From contig NZ_JAEUAK010000003.1 in the NCBI RefSeq assembly GCF_019511345.1, positions 434,001-498,000 on the forward strand: DNA of 64,000 nt. The letters are read 5' to 3'. The notes under the pieces were generated by a model. It saw nothing but the letters and a program-made list of their open reading frames with translations. It searched no databases and was not told the DNA's origin. The position numbers and the translations under genes were made by a program. Origin of the DNA: Rhizobium mesosinicum. GTDB lineage: Bacteria > Pseudomonadota > Alphaproteobacteria > Rhizobiales > Rhizobiaceae. Below, one piece after another: positions 43,420 to 52,495 of this stretch (position 1 is the stretch's first letter; each line of letters begins with the position of its first letter).

Positions 43420-44619
43420 ATGAATCTCAATTCTAGTGGATTCCATAAGAAGACCAGAGAATCGGAGCCCGCCTGGGCCGGCGTCGTCTCGCTTTCGCTC
43501 GGAGTTTTCGGTCTCGTCACGGCCGAGTTCCTGCCGGCCAGTCTGCTCACCCCGATTTCCCATGATCTCAATGTCAGTATCGGCTCTGCGGGTCAGTCGG
43601 TTACGATGACGGCGGTCGTCGGTGCTTTCGCCGGACCCGCCGTGGTCATCGGCACGAGCCGGATCGACCGCCGCATAACCCTTCTCGGCTTGACGAGCCT
43701 GCTGATTCTGTCAAGCCTTCTCGCAGCGTCTGCCGGTGGGCTTATCGCGCTTCTCATTGCCCGTGCGCTGCTTGGTATCGCGCTCGGCGGCTTCTGGGCC
43801 TTGTCGCTGGCGCTCGCCATGCGGCTTGTTCCGAAGCAACTGATGCCGCGGGCGATGGCAATCATCATGACCGGCGTTTCCGTTGCAACGGTTTGCGCTG
43901 CTCCCGTCGGCGCGTGGGTGGGGGAGGCCTATGGTTGGCGCTCCGCTTTCCTGATTGCCGCGGCCGTTGGCGGCGTCGCACTCGTGGTGCAGATCCTGAC
44001 CTTGCCTGCGATGCCAGCCACGGGTTCTGCGGGATTGGCGACAATGGCCGCGGTGCTGCGCCGTCCGGCCATCCGTCTCGGCCTGCTCACGGTGCTGCTT
44101 GTCGTGGCCGGCCATTTTGCCGGTTTCACATTCATTCGTCCTTTCCTGGAAACGGTTCCGCATCTGCAAGTCGAAGGCATTTCCGCCGCGCTCCTGGCCT
44201 TCGGGATCGGCGGATTTCTCGGCAATCTGTTCGGCGGCTTCGTCTCGGAGCGAAGCACGAGGCTGTCCATCGTCATTGCAGCAGGCGGAATCGCCGCAAC
44301 GACGTTGCTTTTGGCACTCGCCGGCATCCTCCCGGTCATTGCTTTCGTTGCCACTGCCCTTTGGGGTTTCGCGTTCGGAGCCTTGCCTGTCAGCGTCCAG
44401 AGTTTTGTGACGCAAGCTGCATTCGATGAGGCAGAAAGCGCCGGTGCTCTGATGTTGACGACTTTCCAGGTTGCGATCTCAAGCGGGGCAGCAATCGGCG
44501 GCCTGATCGTCGACGCCCAAGGGCTCGAAGGAGTGTTCGGCTTCGCAGCCCTTTCGGCTTTTTGTGGAGCGATCGTCATCGGCGTTCGCGGCCGAAGATC
44601 CGTGGAGGCGGCATCGTAG
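43420..44619 (+). CDS. MFS transporter, DHA1-type (AraJ-like) exporter
   Basis: This 399-residue protein has 12 predicted membrane segments. The DHA1 features include SLGVFGLVTAEFLPASLLTP in the first helix, GTSRIDRRITLLGL in the loop 2-3 region, and LIARALLGIALGGFWALSLA in helix 4. LMPRAMAIIMTGVSVATVCA and GAWVGEAYGWRSAFLIAA mark helix 5-6. Relatives export sugars, arabinose-like compounds or drugs. Control by the divergent AraC-type regulator is likely. The substrate is unknown. Confidence 0.9.
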   Translation: MNLNSSGFHKKTRESEPAWAGVVSLSLGVFGLVTAEFLPASLLTPISHDLNVSIGSAGQSVTMTAVVGAFAGPAVVIGTSRIDRRITLLGLTSLLILSSLLAASAGGLIALLIARALLGIALGGFWALSLALAMRLVPKQLMPRAMAIIMTGVSVATVCAAPVGAWVGEAYGWRSAFLIAAAVGGVALVVQILTLPAMPATGSAGLATMAAVLRRPAIRLGLLTVLLVVAGHFAGFTFIRPFLETVPHLQVEGISAALLAFGIGGFLGNLFGGFVSERSTRLSIVIAAGGIAATTLLLALAGILPVIAFVATALWGFAFGALPVSVQSFVTQAAFDEAESAGALMLTTFQVAISSGAAIGGLIVDAQGLEGVFGFAALSAFCGAIVIGVRGRRSVEAAS

Positions 44620-45070
44620 CACGAGGTTCGCGCTTCCGAGGCTTCTAAGATAGGCGATGGCAGAGATATGGCCTTCCATGGTCTTGCTGGAGGCGCACGG
44701 GTCCTTCAAGGATCTATGGTTCGTGGCTCGGACAGGAAGCCCCTCGTTTGCTCTCGGCCTCGACGCGGATCTGCGACTGAAGGCAAATGCCTCGTAGTTA
44801 TTTGCCGTTTCAATCGCGGATCCCGGTACCAGCCGGGAATCTGCTGCGGGACCGGCGTGCGAGGGGTCTGAATTGCGGGATCGGGAGCAAGAATCTTACA
44901 ACTGCGTACCGATCCATGCAAATCTGGGCTGTAATCGTCTCTGTTCATACGATAAACGCTTTTTCAGCGACCGCCGCTGACAAATCACTTCCCAAGCCCC
45001 GATCGCCTTAGAACAGCCCGCACGAAACCGACGACGGCCCGGCATGTCCGGCCGCGCAGGAGGAAGACCC
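44620..45070. other. Gene-poor stretch between the two MFS genes
   Basis: About 450 bases hold only a 46-codon open frame (44657-44797) with no recognised family. It reads WPSMVLLEAHGSFKDLWFVA near its start and could be a small protein or the remnant of a larger gene. No terminator with a T-run is evident after the first MFS gene. Confidence 0.4.
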
Positions 45071-46273
45071 ATGGCATCCGTTGCCGAGAGCGCCCCCCGC
45101 TTCGAAAAAACCGCAATGTCTATCCTGGTGGCGGTCAGCTTCTGCCATATGCTCAACGACATCATGCAGTCGCTGCTTGCTTCGCTCTACCCACTCTTCA
45201 AAGCCAATTACAACCTCGATTTCGTGCAGATCGGCCTCTTGACCATGACTTTCCAGGTTACGGCTTCGCTGCTCCAGCCCCTCGTCGGCATCGTCACCGA
45301 TCGCTGGCCGATGCCCTATTCGCTGCCGGTCGGCATGGCGAGCACCTTCTGCGGCCTGGTCCTGCTCGGCAATGCCGGCAGCTTCGAACTGCTGCTCATT
45401 GCCGCAAGCCTCATCGGCTTCGGTTCGGCCGTCTTCCATCCGGAATCCTCGCGCGTTGCGCGCCTCGCCTCCGGCGGACGCCACGGCTTTGCCCAGTCCT
45501 TCTTTCAGGTGGGCGGCAATGCCGGCCAAGCGATTGGCCCGCTGCTCGCTGCCTTTATCGTACTGCCGAACGGTCAGCACAGCGTGTCCTGGCTTTCCGG
45601 CATCGCCATGATTGGCATCGTGGTCCTGAGCTGGGTCGGCAACTGGTACATGAGCCACCGCCGCCAGAACGCCAGCAAGGCAGCCCCGAGCCGCACGCTG
45701 CCGCTGCCGCAGAGCAAGGTCGTCTGGGCTCTCCTCATCCTCGTGTTGCTGACGGCGACGAAGAACGTCTACATGGCAAGCGTCTCGAGCTACTTCACCT
45801 TCTATGTCATCGACCGTTTCCAGCTCGATGTGCAGCAGGCGCAGCTCATGCTCTTCCTGTTCTTAGGATCCGTAGCTACCGGCACTTTCCTCGGTGGCCC
45901 GATCGGTGATCGCTTCGGTGCCCGTTTCGTCATCTGGTTTTCGATCCTCGGCGTTATCCCCTTCGCGCTGCTGCTGCCCTATGCCAATCTCTTCTGGACG
46001 GGCGTGCTCAGTGTCGTTATCGGCCTGGTTTTCGCTTCGGCCTTCTCCGCCATTGTCGTCTTCGCGCAGGAACTGGTCCCAGGTCGAGTCGGCCTGATTG
46101 CCGGTGTTTTCTTCGGCTTCGCCTTCGGTGCGGGTGGTCTCGGTGCGGCCTTGCTCGGCGGTTTTGCCGACTCACACGGTATCGCCTTCGTCTACCGCAT
46201 CTGCTCCTACCTGCCGCTGCTCGGCCTGCTCACCATCTTCCTGCCGCGCATCCCGAAGCACCGCGCGGTATGA
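45071..46273 (+). CDS. MFS transporter, fosmidomycin resistance (Fsr) type
   Basis: ATG 45071 is chosen because AGGAGGAAG lies immediately upstream; the protein has 400 residues. Fsr-type features are SFCHMLNDIMQSLLASLYPL, VGIVTDRWPMPYSLPVGM, GFGSAVFHPESSRVARLASG and FQVGGNAGQAIGPLLAAF. FLGGPIGDRFGARFVIWFS lies in the second half. It is a drug:proton antiporter family, with fosmidomycin as the known E. coli substrate. It is followed by a hairpin terminator. Confidence 0.9.
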   Translation: MASVAESAPRFEKTAMSILVAVSFCHMLNDIMQSLLASLYPLFKANYNLDFVQIGLLTMTFQVTASLLQPLVGIVTDRWPMPYSLPVGMASTFCGLVLLGNAGSFELLLIAASLIGFGSAVFHPESSRVARLASGGRHGFAQSFFQVGGNAGQAIGPLLAAFIVLPNGQHSVSWLSGIAMIGIVVLSWVGNWYMSHRRQNASKAAPSRTLPLPQSKVVWALLILVLLTATKNVYMASVSSYFTFYVIDRFQLDVQQAQLMLFLFLGSVATGTFLGGPIGDRFGARFVIWFSILGVIPFALLLPYANLFWTGVLSVVIGLVFASAFSAIVVFAQELVPGRVGLIAGVFFGFAFGAGGLGAALLGGFADSHGIAFVYRICSYLPLLGLLTIFLPRIPKHRAV

Positions 46274-46286
46274 TCTTTGAACTGGG

Positions 46287-46322
46287 AAGAGGCACTGGAA
46301 GCGTTTCGGCGCCTCTTTCTCA
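46287..46322 (+). terminator. Intrinsic terminator after the Fsr-type gene
   Basis: AAGAGGC (46287-46293) and GCCTCTT (46311-46317) form a 7-base stem with a 17-base loop, followed by a T-rich run. It lies 14 bases after the stop codon and separates the exporter from the sulfur block. Confidence 0.6.
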
Positions 46323-46403
46323 TCCGGGCAAGCGCATGGGCGGGGTTGCCTTCGGACGGATATATTTTCTCTGGCCTTTGGCGAAGACGGATCGTCATTT
46401 CTT

Positions 46404-46423
46404 TAATCTACTATTTTGATGGA
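46404..46423 (+). repeat. 20-base element shared with the metQ upstream region, copy 1
   Basis: This AT-rich 20-mer (TAATCTACTATTTTGATGGA) matches 47111-47130 at 17 of 20 positions. It lies 54 bases before the FMN reductase start. Shared placement before two sulfur-related units suggests a common regulator-binding site. Confidence 0.5.
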
Positions 46424-46477
46424 TAATATCCGTCTCATGATGCAGCCATCGACGGCGCGATAGTGGAAGGAAATGAT

Positions 46478-47038
46478 ATGTCTGCACCCAAACTGGTCGG
46501 TCTTGCCGGCAGCTTCAATCGTCCCTCGAAGACCTTTGCGCTGGTAGAGAATATTGCCGGCCTTGCCGCCGAAAAATACGGCTTCGACAACACAATCTAC
46601 GATCTGACGGACGTCGGGCCGTCGCTCGGTCAGGCGCTGCGCCGCGATGACCTCGACAATCGCGCCAGAGAAATCATCGCAGACATTGCAAACGCCGACG
46701 TCCTCGTTGTCGGCGCACCAACCTTCAAGGGCAGCTATCCGGGCCTCTTCAAGCATCTGATCGATCTCATCGATCCGCATGAGCTGCGCGCCAAGCCGAT
46801 CGTCATCACCGCGACCGGTGGCGGCGATCGTCATGCGCTGATGGTCGAGCATCAGCTGCGTCCGCTCTTCGGCTTCTTCATGGCCCATACGCTGCCGACC
46901 GCTGTCTACGCCTCGGACCGCGATTTCACCGACTACCGCGTTTCCTCCGAACAGCTTTCCAAGCGCATCGGCGAAGTCATCGGCGAACTCGCTGCCTTCT
47001 TTCCTGGCAGAAGCTCAAGGCTGATCGCGGCGGAATAA
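46478..47038 (+). CDS. NADPH-dependent FMN reductase (MsuE/SsuE-like)
   Basis: ATG 46478 is preferred because AAGGAA lies upstream; the protein has 186 residues. It has the flavodoxin-like FMN-reductase pattern: VGLAGSFNRPSKTFALVENI, then VLVVGAPTFKGSYPGLFKHL with IDLIDPHELRAKPIVITATG and GGGDRHALMVEHQLRPLFGF. It would supply reduced FMN to a two-component flavin monooxygenase, plausibly the LLM enzyme at 49909-51270. A strong terminator follows. Confidence 0.88.
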   Translation: MSAPKLVGLAGSFNRPSKTFALVENIAGLAAEKYGFDNTIYDLTDVGPSLGQALRRDDLDNRAREIIADIANADVLVVGAPTFKGSYPGLFKHLIDLIDPHELRAKPIVITATGGGDRHALMVEHQLRPLFGFFMAHTLPTAVYASDRDFTDYRVSSEQLSKRIGEVIGELAAFFPGRSSRLIAAE

Positions 47039-47062
47039 ACGATATCCAAAGACGGATTTCAG

Positions 47063-47088
47063 CGGCGCCCTCGGGCGCCGTTTTGTTT
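47063..47088 (+). terminator. Intrinsic terminator after the FMN reductase gene
   Basis: CGGCGCC, loop CTCG and GGCGCCG form a perfect 7-base GC stem directly followed by TTTTGTTT. This is a textbook Rho-independent terminator, 24 bases after the stop codon. Confidence 0.9.
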
Positions 47089-47110
47089 GGAGCGCGCCTA
47101 GCAGCTGGAT

Positions 47111-47130
47111 TAATCCATAATTTTGATGGA
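47111..47130 (+). repeat. 20-base element shared with the FMN reductase upstream region, copy 2
   Basis: TAATCCATAATTTTGATGGA matches 46404-46423 at 17 of 20 positions. Inside it TCCAT and ATGGA form a 5-base dyad around 7 bases, and it overlaps the palindrome GGATTAATCC (47107-47116). It lies 148 bases before the metQ start. A common operator for the two sulfur units is likely. Confidence 0.5.
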
Positions 47131-47278
47131 ATTTTTATCCTGCTGCTCTCGAAGACGCGGCAAGAGTTTTTCCGGTGTTGAGACGACATCAGACGTTCGT
47201 GCTTCGCTCGCCATGCCCGTATTTGCAATTATCCGCCTGCTCGGGGCTCGGCCTCATCAAGTCAGACGGGATAAAAAA

Positions 47279-48115
47279 ATGACGAAGAACAAGAATTTCG
47301 GCGCCATTTCGCTTTCGCGCCGCGCGGCTCTCGCGGTTGCCGCCTCTGCGGCCGCACTCATCGCCTTTGCTGCGCCGGCGCCTTCCTTTGCGGAAGACAA
47401 GTCGATCAAGGTCGGCATCATGAGTGGCGAGGATGAAGATGTCTGGCGGGTCGTCACCAGCGAAGCTGCCAAGAAGGGCCTCAAGATCGAAACGGTCACC
47501 TTCAACGATTACACCCAGCCGAATGAGGCACTGGAGCGCGGCGAAATTGATGCGAACGCCTTCCAGCACCAGCCCTATCTGGACAATCAGGTCAAGCAGC
47601 ACGGCTACCATATCGTCCGTGTCGGCTATACCGGCGTATGGCCGATCGGTCTCTATAGCAAGAAGCACAAGTCTGTCGCCGAGCTGCCGAAAGGTGCCGT
47701 GATCGGCGTGCCGAACGATCCGTCCAACGAAGGCCGCGCCCTTCGCGTTCTGCAGAACGAGGGCCTGATCAAGCTGAAGGACGGCACCGGCATTCTGGCG
47801 ACGATCGTCGACGTCTCGGAAAACCCGAAGAACATCGAAATCCGCGAACTCGACGCCGGTATCGTCGGCCGCTCCATCGATGACCTCGACGCCGGCGTCG
47901 TCAATACCGACTGGGCGCTGAAGAGCGGTCTGTCGCCGAAGGAGCGCATCGCGCAGGAGCCGATCGCCGACAATCCCTATCGCAACTTCATCGCTGTCAA
48001 GGAAGAGAACAAGGATGGCGATTGGGTAAAGACCCTCGTCTCCTCCTATCAGAACGAGACGGTGAAGGCCGAGTTCGATAAGGTCTACAAGGGTACGGGG
48101 CTCAGCGCCTACTGA
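47279..48115 (+). CDS. metQ: MetQ/NlpA-family ABC transporter substrate-binding protein
   Basis: This 278-residue protein begins at ATG 47279. A signal peptide with hydrophobic core spans residues about 12-37 and is cleaved at SFA-ED; no lipobox cysteine is seen. Mature features are KVGIMSGEDEDVWRVVTSEA, NEALERGEIDANAFQHQPYL, GYTGVWPIGLYSKKHKS and ANDPSN-like GVPNDPSNEGRALRVLQ. It captures methionine or a related sulfur compound for MetNI. Double hairpins separate it from metN. Confidence 0.93.
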   Translation: MTKNKNFGAISLSRRAALAVAASAAALIAFAAPAPSFAEDKSIKVGIMSGEDEDVWRVVTSEAAKKGLKIETVTFNDYTQPNEALERGEIDANAFQHQPYLDNQVKQHGYHIVRVGYTGVWPIGLYSKKHKSVAELPKGAVIGVPNDPSNEGRALRVLQNEGLIKLKDGTGILATIVDVSENPKNIEIRELDAGIVGRSIDDLDAGVVNTDWALKSGLSPKERIAQEPIADNPYRNFIAVKEENKDGDWVKTLVSSYQNETVKAEFDKVYKGTGLSAY

Positions 48116-48121
48116 TTTCGC

Positions 48122-48178
48122 CGCCCTTAGAAGGGCGTCAGCAACCGAGGCGGCCCTGGCCTTTTGCCGGGGCCGCCT
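48122..48178 (+). terminator. Two hairpins between metQ and metN (attenuator)
   Basis: CGCCCT and AGGGCG form a first short stem (48122-48137). AGGCGGCCC (48148-48156) and GGGCCGCCT (48170-48178) form a second 9-base stem with further pairing inside its loop. Such structures after a binding-protein gene usually keep it more abundant than the ATPase and permease. Confidence 0.6.
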
Positions 48179-48201
48179 TCAGCGTTTGTAAAGGAACGAG
48201 C

Positions 48202-49284
48202 ATGAATTCAATTGTCTCCGCTTCAGGCATCGAGACGCGGCCGGGCGAGGCCGAAGAAGTGGTGCGCCTGAAGGATGTCAGGCGCAAGTTCGGCGTGACG
48301 GCAGCACTCGACGGTGTTTCGCTCAGCGTGAAGAAAGGCGAAATCCTCGGCATCATCGGCCGCAGCGGCGCCGGCAAATCGACTCTGATCCGCTGCCTCA
48401 ACGGTCTCGAAAGGGCCGACAGTGGTGAGATCGTCATCGAGGGCCGCAATATTGCAGGCCTTGCCGAGCAGGAACTGCAGCCGCTGCGCCGCCGCATCGG
48501 CATGATCTTTCAGCATTTCAACCTGCTCTCGGCCAAGACGGTCGAGGAGAATGTCGCGCTGCCGCTGAAGATCGAGGGTGTCGCCAAGGCCGAGCGGCTG
48601 AAACGGGCGCAGGAGCTTCTGGAACTGGTCGGCCTTTCCGATAAGGCCAGGGCTTATCCGTCGTCGCTCTCAGGTGGCCAGAAGCAGCGCGTCGGCATTG
48701 CCCGCGCACTGGCCGCCCGGCCAGCCCTGTTGCTGTCCGACGAAGCGACCTCGGCTCTCGATCCGGAGACGACGCGGTCGATCCTTGCCCTGTTGAAGGA
48801 TATCAACCGTAAGCTCGGGCTTACTATCCTGCTGATCACCCACGAGATGGAAGTAGTGCGCAGCATTGCCGATCGCGTTGCGGTCATAGATGCCGGTCGC
48901 ATCGTGGAGGAGGGCCAGGTCTGGTCGATCTTCGGCGATCCGCAGGCGGCGATCACAAAAAGCCTGCTCGGCGGCATCCGCCCGCAGTTGCCCGCGCATA
49001 TTGCCGCGCGCCTGTCGCAGAAGGGTGGCACGGAAGCAATCCTCAGCGTCGATCTTTCCGGTCCGGAAGCGCAAGGCGCGCTTTTTGCGGATCTCTCGGC
49101 AGCGCTGCCGCATTCCTTCCGCCTCGTGCACGGCGGTATCGATCACATCCAGAACCAGCCGGTGGCGCGGTTCTTCATTGCCGTTCCTGCGCGTAATCCC
49201 GCGCTTGCCGAAAAGGTCGAACAATTTCTGAAGGCCCGGTCCGCCCGGGTGGAGGTGCTTGGTTATGACACCGATCATGATTAA
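48202..49284 (+). CDS. metN: Methionine-type ABC transporter ATP-binding protein (MetN)
   Basis: This 360-residue ATPase has Walker A GRSGAGKST (residues about 54-62), Q-loop QHFNLL, signature LSGGQKQRVGIARAL, Walker B ALLLSDEATSALD and switch His in ITHEMEVV. A C-terminal NIL (ACT-like) domain from about 275 to 355 is the methionine-sensing inhibitory module of MetN. Its 3' end overlaps metI by 20 bases. Confidence 0.95.
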   Translation: MNSIVSASGIETRPGEAEEVVRLKDVRRKFGVTAALDGVSLSVKKGEILGIIGRSGAGKSTLIRCLNGLERADSGEIVIEGRNIAGLAEQELQPLRRRIGMIFQHFNLLSAKTVEENVALPLKIEGVAKAERLKRAQELLELVGLSDKARAYPSSLSGGQKQRVGIARALAARPALLLSDEATSALDPETTRSILALLKDINRKLGLTILLITHEMEVVRSIADRVAVIDAGRIVEEGQVWSIFGDPQAAITKSLLGGIRPQLPAHIAARLSQKGGTEAILSVDLSGPEAQGALFADLSAALPHSFRLVHGGIDHIQNQPVARFFIAVPARNPALAEKVEQFLKARSARVEVLGYDTDHD

Positions 49285-49918
49285 TCTGTTGCTGCGCTCT
49301 CTCTGGGAGACGGTGCTGATGACGGCAGCATCCGGCCTGATTTCGCTGGTAGCAGGATTGCCGCTCGGTCTGGCGCTGGTGCTGACGAACCGCGGCGGCA
49401 TTGCCGAAAACCTCTGGATCAACCGCATCCTCGGCGCCGTCATCAACGGCTTCCGTTCCGTGCCTTTCATTATCCTGTTGGTGGCACTGATCCCGCTGAC
49501 GCGCCTGATCGTCGGCACGGCGATCGGCACCTGGGCGGCCATTGTTCCGCTCGCCATTGCTGCTACGCCCTATTATGCCCGCATCGCCGAAGTTTCACTG
49601 CGCGAGGTGGATCGCGGGTTGATCGACGCCGTGCGCGCCATGGGCGGCAACCGTTTGACGATCATTCGCGAGGTTCTCGTGCCCGAAGCGCTGCCCGGCA
49701 TCGTCGCCGGCTTTACCGTCACGTTGGTGACGCTGATCGGCGCCTCAGCCATGGCCGGCGCCATCGGTGCCGGCGGTCTCGGGGATCTTGCCATCCGCTA
49801 TGGCTATCAGCGTTTCGAAACCAATGTGATGATTGCCGTCGTGGTCGTGCTGATCGTTCTGGTCTGCGGCATCCAGTGGTTGGGCGACCGGTTCGTCGCC
49901 CGCCTGGATCATTGCTGA
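49265..49918 (+). CDS. metI: Methionine-type ABC transporter permease (MetI)
   Basis: ATG 49265 is preferred (GGAGG 9 bases upstream); a TTG two codons earlier is possible. The 217-residue permease has five membrane segments, FRSVPFIILLVALIPLTRLI and the EAA loop YARIAEVSLREVDRGLIDA with AMGGNRLTIIREVLVPEALP. It overlaps metN at its start and the convergent monooxygenase gene by 10 bases at its end. Confidence 0.94.
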   Translation: MTPIMINLLLRSLWETVLMTAASGLISLVAGLPLGLALVLTNRGGIAENLWINRILGAVINGFRSVPFIILLVALIPLTRLIVGTAIGTWAAIVPLAIAATPYYARIAEVSLREVDRGLIDAVRAMGGNRLTIIREVLVPEALPGIVAGFTVTLVTLIGASAMAGAIGAGGLGDLAIRYGYQRFETNVMIAVVVVLIVLVCGIQWLGDRFVARLDHC

Positions 49919-51270
49919 GATCTGAATTGCGCAGCGGGATGGCCGGCCGGTAGCCGGCCGTTCCCGCCGAACAGCTTCTGGCGCAGCGGCCCTTCCGCAT
50001 AGTCGGCCTTGAACAGGCCGCGCTCCTGCAGCACGGGCACGACGAGATCGACGAAATCGTTGAGGCTCTCAGGTGCTATGGTGCGCGCAAGATTGAAGCC
50101 GTCGATGCCGCCTTCCTCGATCCAGCGCTGCAGAGTGTCGGCGACCTGCTCCGGCGAGCCGACAATCGGCTTCATGCGGCTGCCGAGTACCATCTGATCG
50201 ATGATCTGCCGCTTGGTGACCGGTTTTGCTGCCTGCTTGGTGATCGCAGCCAGTGCCGACTGATTGGCATTGGTCGAACCCTGGTCGATCACGTCGTCCA
50301 GCCCGTATTTCGAAAAATCAATGCCGACAGAGGCGGAATAATGGGCGAGCGACGCCTCGACGCTTGCATGCCGGCGATAGTCCTCAAGCTTCTCCTGTGC
50401 CTCGTTTTCGGTCCTGCCGACGACGACCGTGATCAGGCTCAGGATCCTGGTCGCATCCGCGCCGCGGCCGTTTGCCAGCGTCTTGGTGCGAAGCGCATCG
50501 ACGATCGGACGCGCCGATTGTGGTGTCGGCCCGGCAATGAAGACGCATTCGGCATGGCGGGCGGCGAAATCCTGTCCGCGGGCGGAGGCGCCAGCCTGGA
50601 AGAGCAGCGGTGTGCGCTGCGGCGACGGTTCGGCGAGATGAATGCCCTCCATCTTGTAATACTGGCCTTTGTGGCTAACCGCGCGCACCTTTGAGGCATC
50701 GGCGAAGATGCCGCGCTCACGGTCACGTAACACCGCACCATCGTCCCAACTGCCTTCCCAGAGCTTATAGAGGATTTCGAGATATTCTTCGGCGGCGGCG
50801 TAACGCGCATCATGCTCCGGCAGCTTCTCGAAACCCATACTGCGGGCAGCGCTGTCGAGATAGCCTGTCACGATGTTCCAACCGATGCGCCCCTTGGTCA
50901 GATGGTCGAGCGTCGACATGCGCCGCGCCAGCAGGAAGGGCGGCTCATAGGTGGTATTGACGGTGACGCCGAAACCCAGATGTTTCGTCACGTAAGCCAT
51001 TGCCGAAATCGGCATCAGCGGATCATTGACCGGGATCTGCGCGCCCGTCTCGATGACCGGGACCGGGCTGTCCTTGTAGACATCGTAGACGCCGACAATA
51101 TCGGCCAAAAATATGCCGTCCAGCTTGCCGCGTTCGGCCGTGCGCGCGAAATTCGCCCAGTAATCGAGGTCAGTGTAATTGACCGAACGATCGCGTGGAT
51201 GCGTCCACATGCCATGATTTATGTGCCCGACGCAGTTCATGTCGAAGGCGTAGATCTGCACTTTCTTCAT
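49909..51270 (-). CDS. LLM-class flavin-dependent monooxygenase (NtaA/SnaA/DszA family)
   Basis: This 453-residue protein has the NtaA/SnaA/DszA features: NHGMWTHPRDRS, FARTAERGKLDGIFLADIVG, VTVNTTYEPPFLLARRMSTL, GRIGWNIVTGYLDSAARSMG, and GIHLAEPSPQRTPLLFQAGA. These are FMNH2-using two-component monooxygenases that cleave C-N or C-S bonds in chelators, sulfones or sulfonates. The FMN reductase at 46478 can be its partner. It lies between metQNI and the tauABC-like genes, so a sulfur-containing substrate is likely. Confidence 0.92.
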   Translation of the reverse strand: MKKVQIYAFDMNCVGHINHGMWTHPRDRSVNYTDLDYWANFARTAERGKLDGIFLADIVGVYDVYKDSPVPVIETGAQIPVNDPLMPISAMAYVTKHLGFGVTVNTTYEPPFLLARRMSTLDHLTKGRIGWNIVTGYLDSAARSMGFEKLPEHDARYAAAEEYLEILYKLWEGSWDDGAVLRDRERGIFADASKVRAVSHKGQYYKMEGIHLAEPSPQRTPLLFQAGASARGQDFAARHAECVFIAGPTPQSARPIVDALRTKTLANGRGADATRILSLITVVVGRTENEAQEKLEDYRRHASVEASLAHYSASVGIDFSKYGLDDVIDQGSTNANQSALAAITKQAAKPVTKRQIIDQMVLGSRMKPIVGSPEQVADTLQRWIEEGGIDGFNLARTIAPESLNDFVDLVVPVLQERGLFKADYAEGPLRQKLFGGNGRLPAGHPAAQFRSQQ

Positions 51271-51476
51271 CGAATACTGTCCTGAGATTTAGTCGGCCAC
51301 GTGGCAGGAGTTGCCGAGCGGATCGGGAAATCACCGCTTCTTCCCTCCAAATTAGAAGCAAATTATCCCTTATCGCCGATTCCGGAAATTTTCTATCTCT
51401 ATAAAATCTATGAATTTTAGAATGATCTATCGACATTCCCGAGGCGGAATGATCTTGAACATTGCGGGAGAGGGAT

Positions 51477-52481
51477 ATGAAAATCAACCGACGCAACCTT
51501 TTGGGGACGGCTGCTGCCGCTGTTCTCACCTTTGCCACCTATGCGGCTCACGCTGCCGACGTTACGCTCAATATCGGTTACCAGCCGATCGTCGAGCCGT
51601 CGCGCGTGCCGCAGGCCGATGGCACCTATGAGAAGGAGACCGGCGCCAAGATTAACTGGCGGAAGTTCGATAGCGGCGCCGATGTCATCACGGCGATCGC
51701 CTCTGGCTCCATCGATATCGGCTATGTCGGCTCGTCGCCGCTTGCCGCCGCCGCCAGCCGCGAACTACCAATCGAAACCATCTATGTCGTTGGCCTGATC
51801 AGCGATGCTGAGGCGCTCGCCGTCAAGAACATCGCCAAACCGGAGGATCTGAAGGGCAAGAAAATCGCCACACCCTTCGTCTCGACCGCGCATTACAGCC
51901 TGTTGACGGCGCTGAAGCATTGGAACGTCGATCCAAAGTCGGTGCAGGTCCTCAACCTGCGTCCGCCGGAAATCGCCGCAGCCTGGGAACGTGGTGACAT
52001 TGACGGCGCCTATGTCTGGGATCCGGTGCTGGCGCAGCTGAAGAAAAGCGGCAGTGTGCTGGCCACCTCCGCCGATGTCGCCAAGTGGGGTGGTCCGACC
52101 TTCGACGCCTGGATTGTCAGCAAGAAGTTTGCCGACGCCCATCCGGAAGTCGTCACCGGCTTCGTGAAGGTCACAGGTGCGGCTTACGCGTCCTATCTCG
52201 CCAATCCTGACGGCTGGAACGCCACTTCGCCAGAAGCCGAAAAGATCGCCAAACTGACCGGCGCCAAGACCGGTGAAGTTCCGGCTCTTCTCAAGGGCTA
52301 CACTTTCCCGAGTCTCAAGGAACAGGCCGGGGCCGACCTCCTCGGTGGCGGCACGACGAAGGCCGTTGCAGAAACCTCGGCCTTCCTGCTGGAGCAGGGC
52401 AAGATCCCCAGCGTTCTGAAGGACTATAGCCCCTATGTTTCCGATCGCTGGGTCAAGGAAGCAGCCAAGGCAGGTCTCTGA
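51477..52481 (+). CDS. Taurine/sulfonate-type ABC transporter substrate-binding protein (TauA-like)
   Basis: From ATG 51477 (AGAGGGAT upstream) the protein has 334 residues. It has a signal peptide (NRRNLLGTAAAAVLTFATYA, cleaved near AHA-AD) and a mature part typical of TauA: NIGYQPIVEPSRVPQADGTY, INWRKFDSGADVITAIASGS and IDIGYVGSSPLAAAASREL. It delivers a sulfonate to the TauBC-like pair. No taurine dioxygenase (TauD) is in the window, so the true substrate may differ from taurine. Confidence 0.92.
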   Translation: MKINRRNLLGTAAAAVLTFATYAAHAADVTLNIGYQPIVEPSRVPQADGTYEKETGAKINWRKFDSGADVITAIASGSIDIGYVGSSPLAAAASRELPIETIYVVGLISDAEALAVKNIAKPEDLKGKKIATPFVSTAHYSLLTALKHWNVDPKSVQVLNLRPPEIAAAWERGDIDGAYVWDPVLAQLKKSGSVLATSADVAKWGGPTFDAWIVSKKFADAHPEVVTGFVKVTGAAYASYLANPDGWNATSPEAEKIAKLTGAKTGEVPALLKGYTFPSLKEQAGADLLGGGTTKAVAETSAFLLEQGKIPSVLKDYSPYVSDRWVKEAAKAGL

Positions 52482-52495
52482 TCCTCCCAAGGGTC

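Noticed and set aside
44657..44797. A 46-codon plus-strand frame between the two MFS genes
   Set aside because: It has no recognised family and only a weak ribosome site. It is noted in the intergenic entry but not supported as a gene.
47131..47278. Possible SAM-type riboswitch in the metQ leader
   Set aside because: The 148-base leader is long enough, but I could not find the SAM-II pseudoknot pattern or a clear aptamer. A covariance-model search would settle it.
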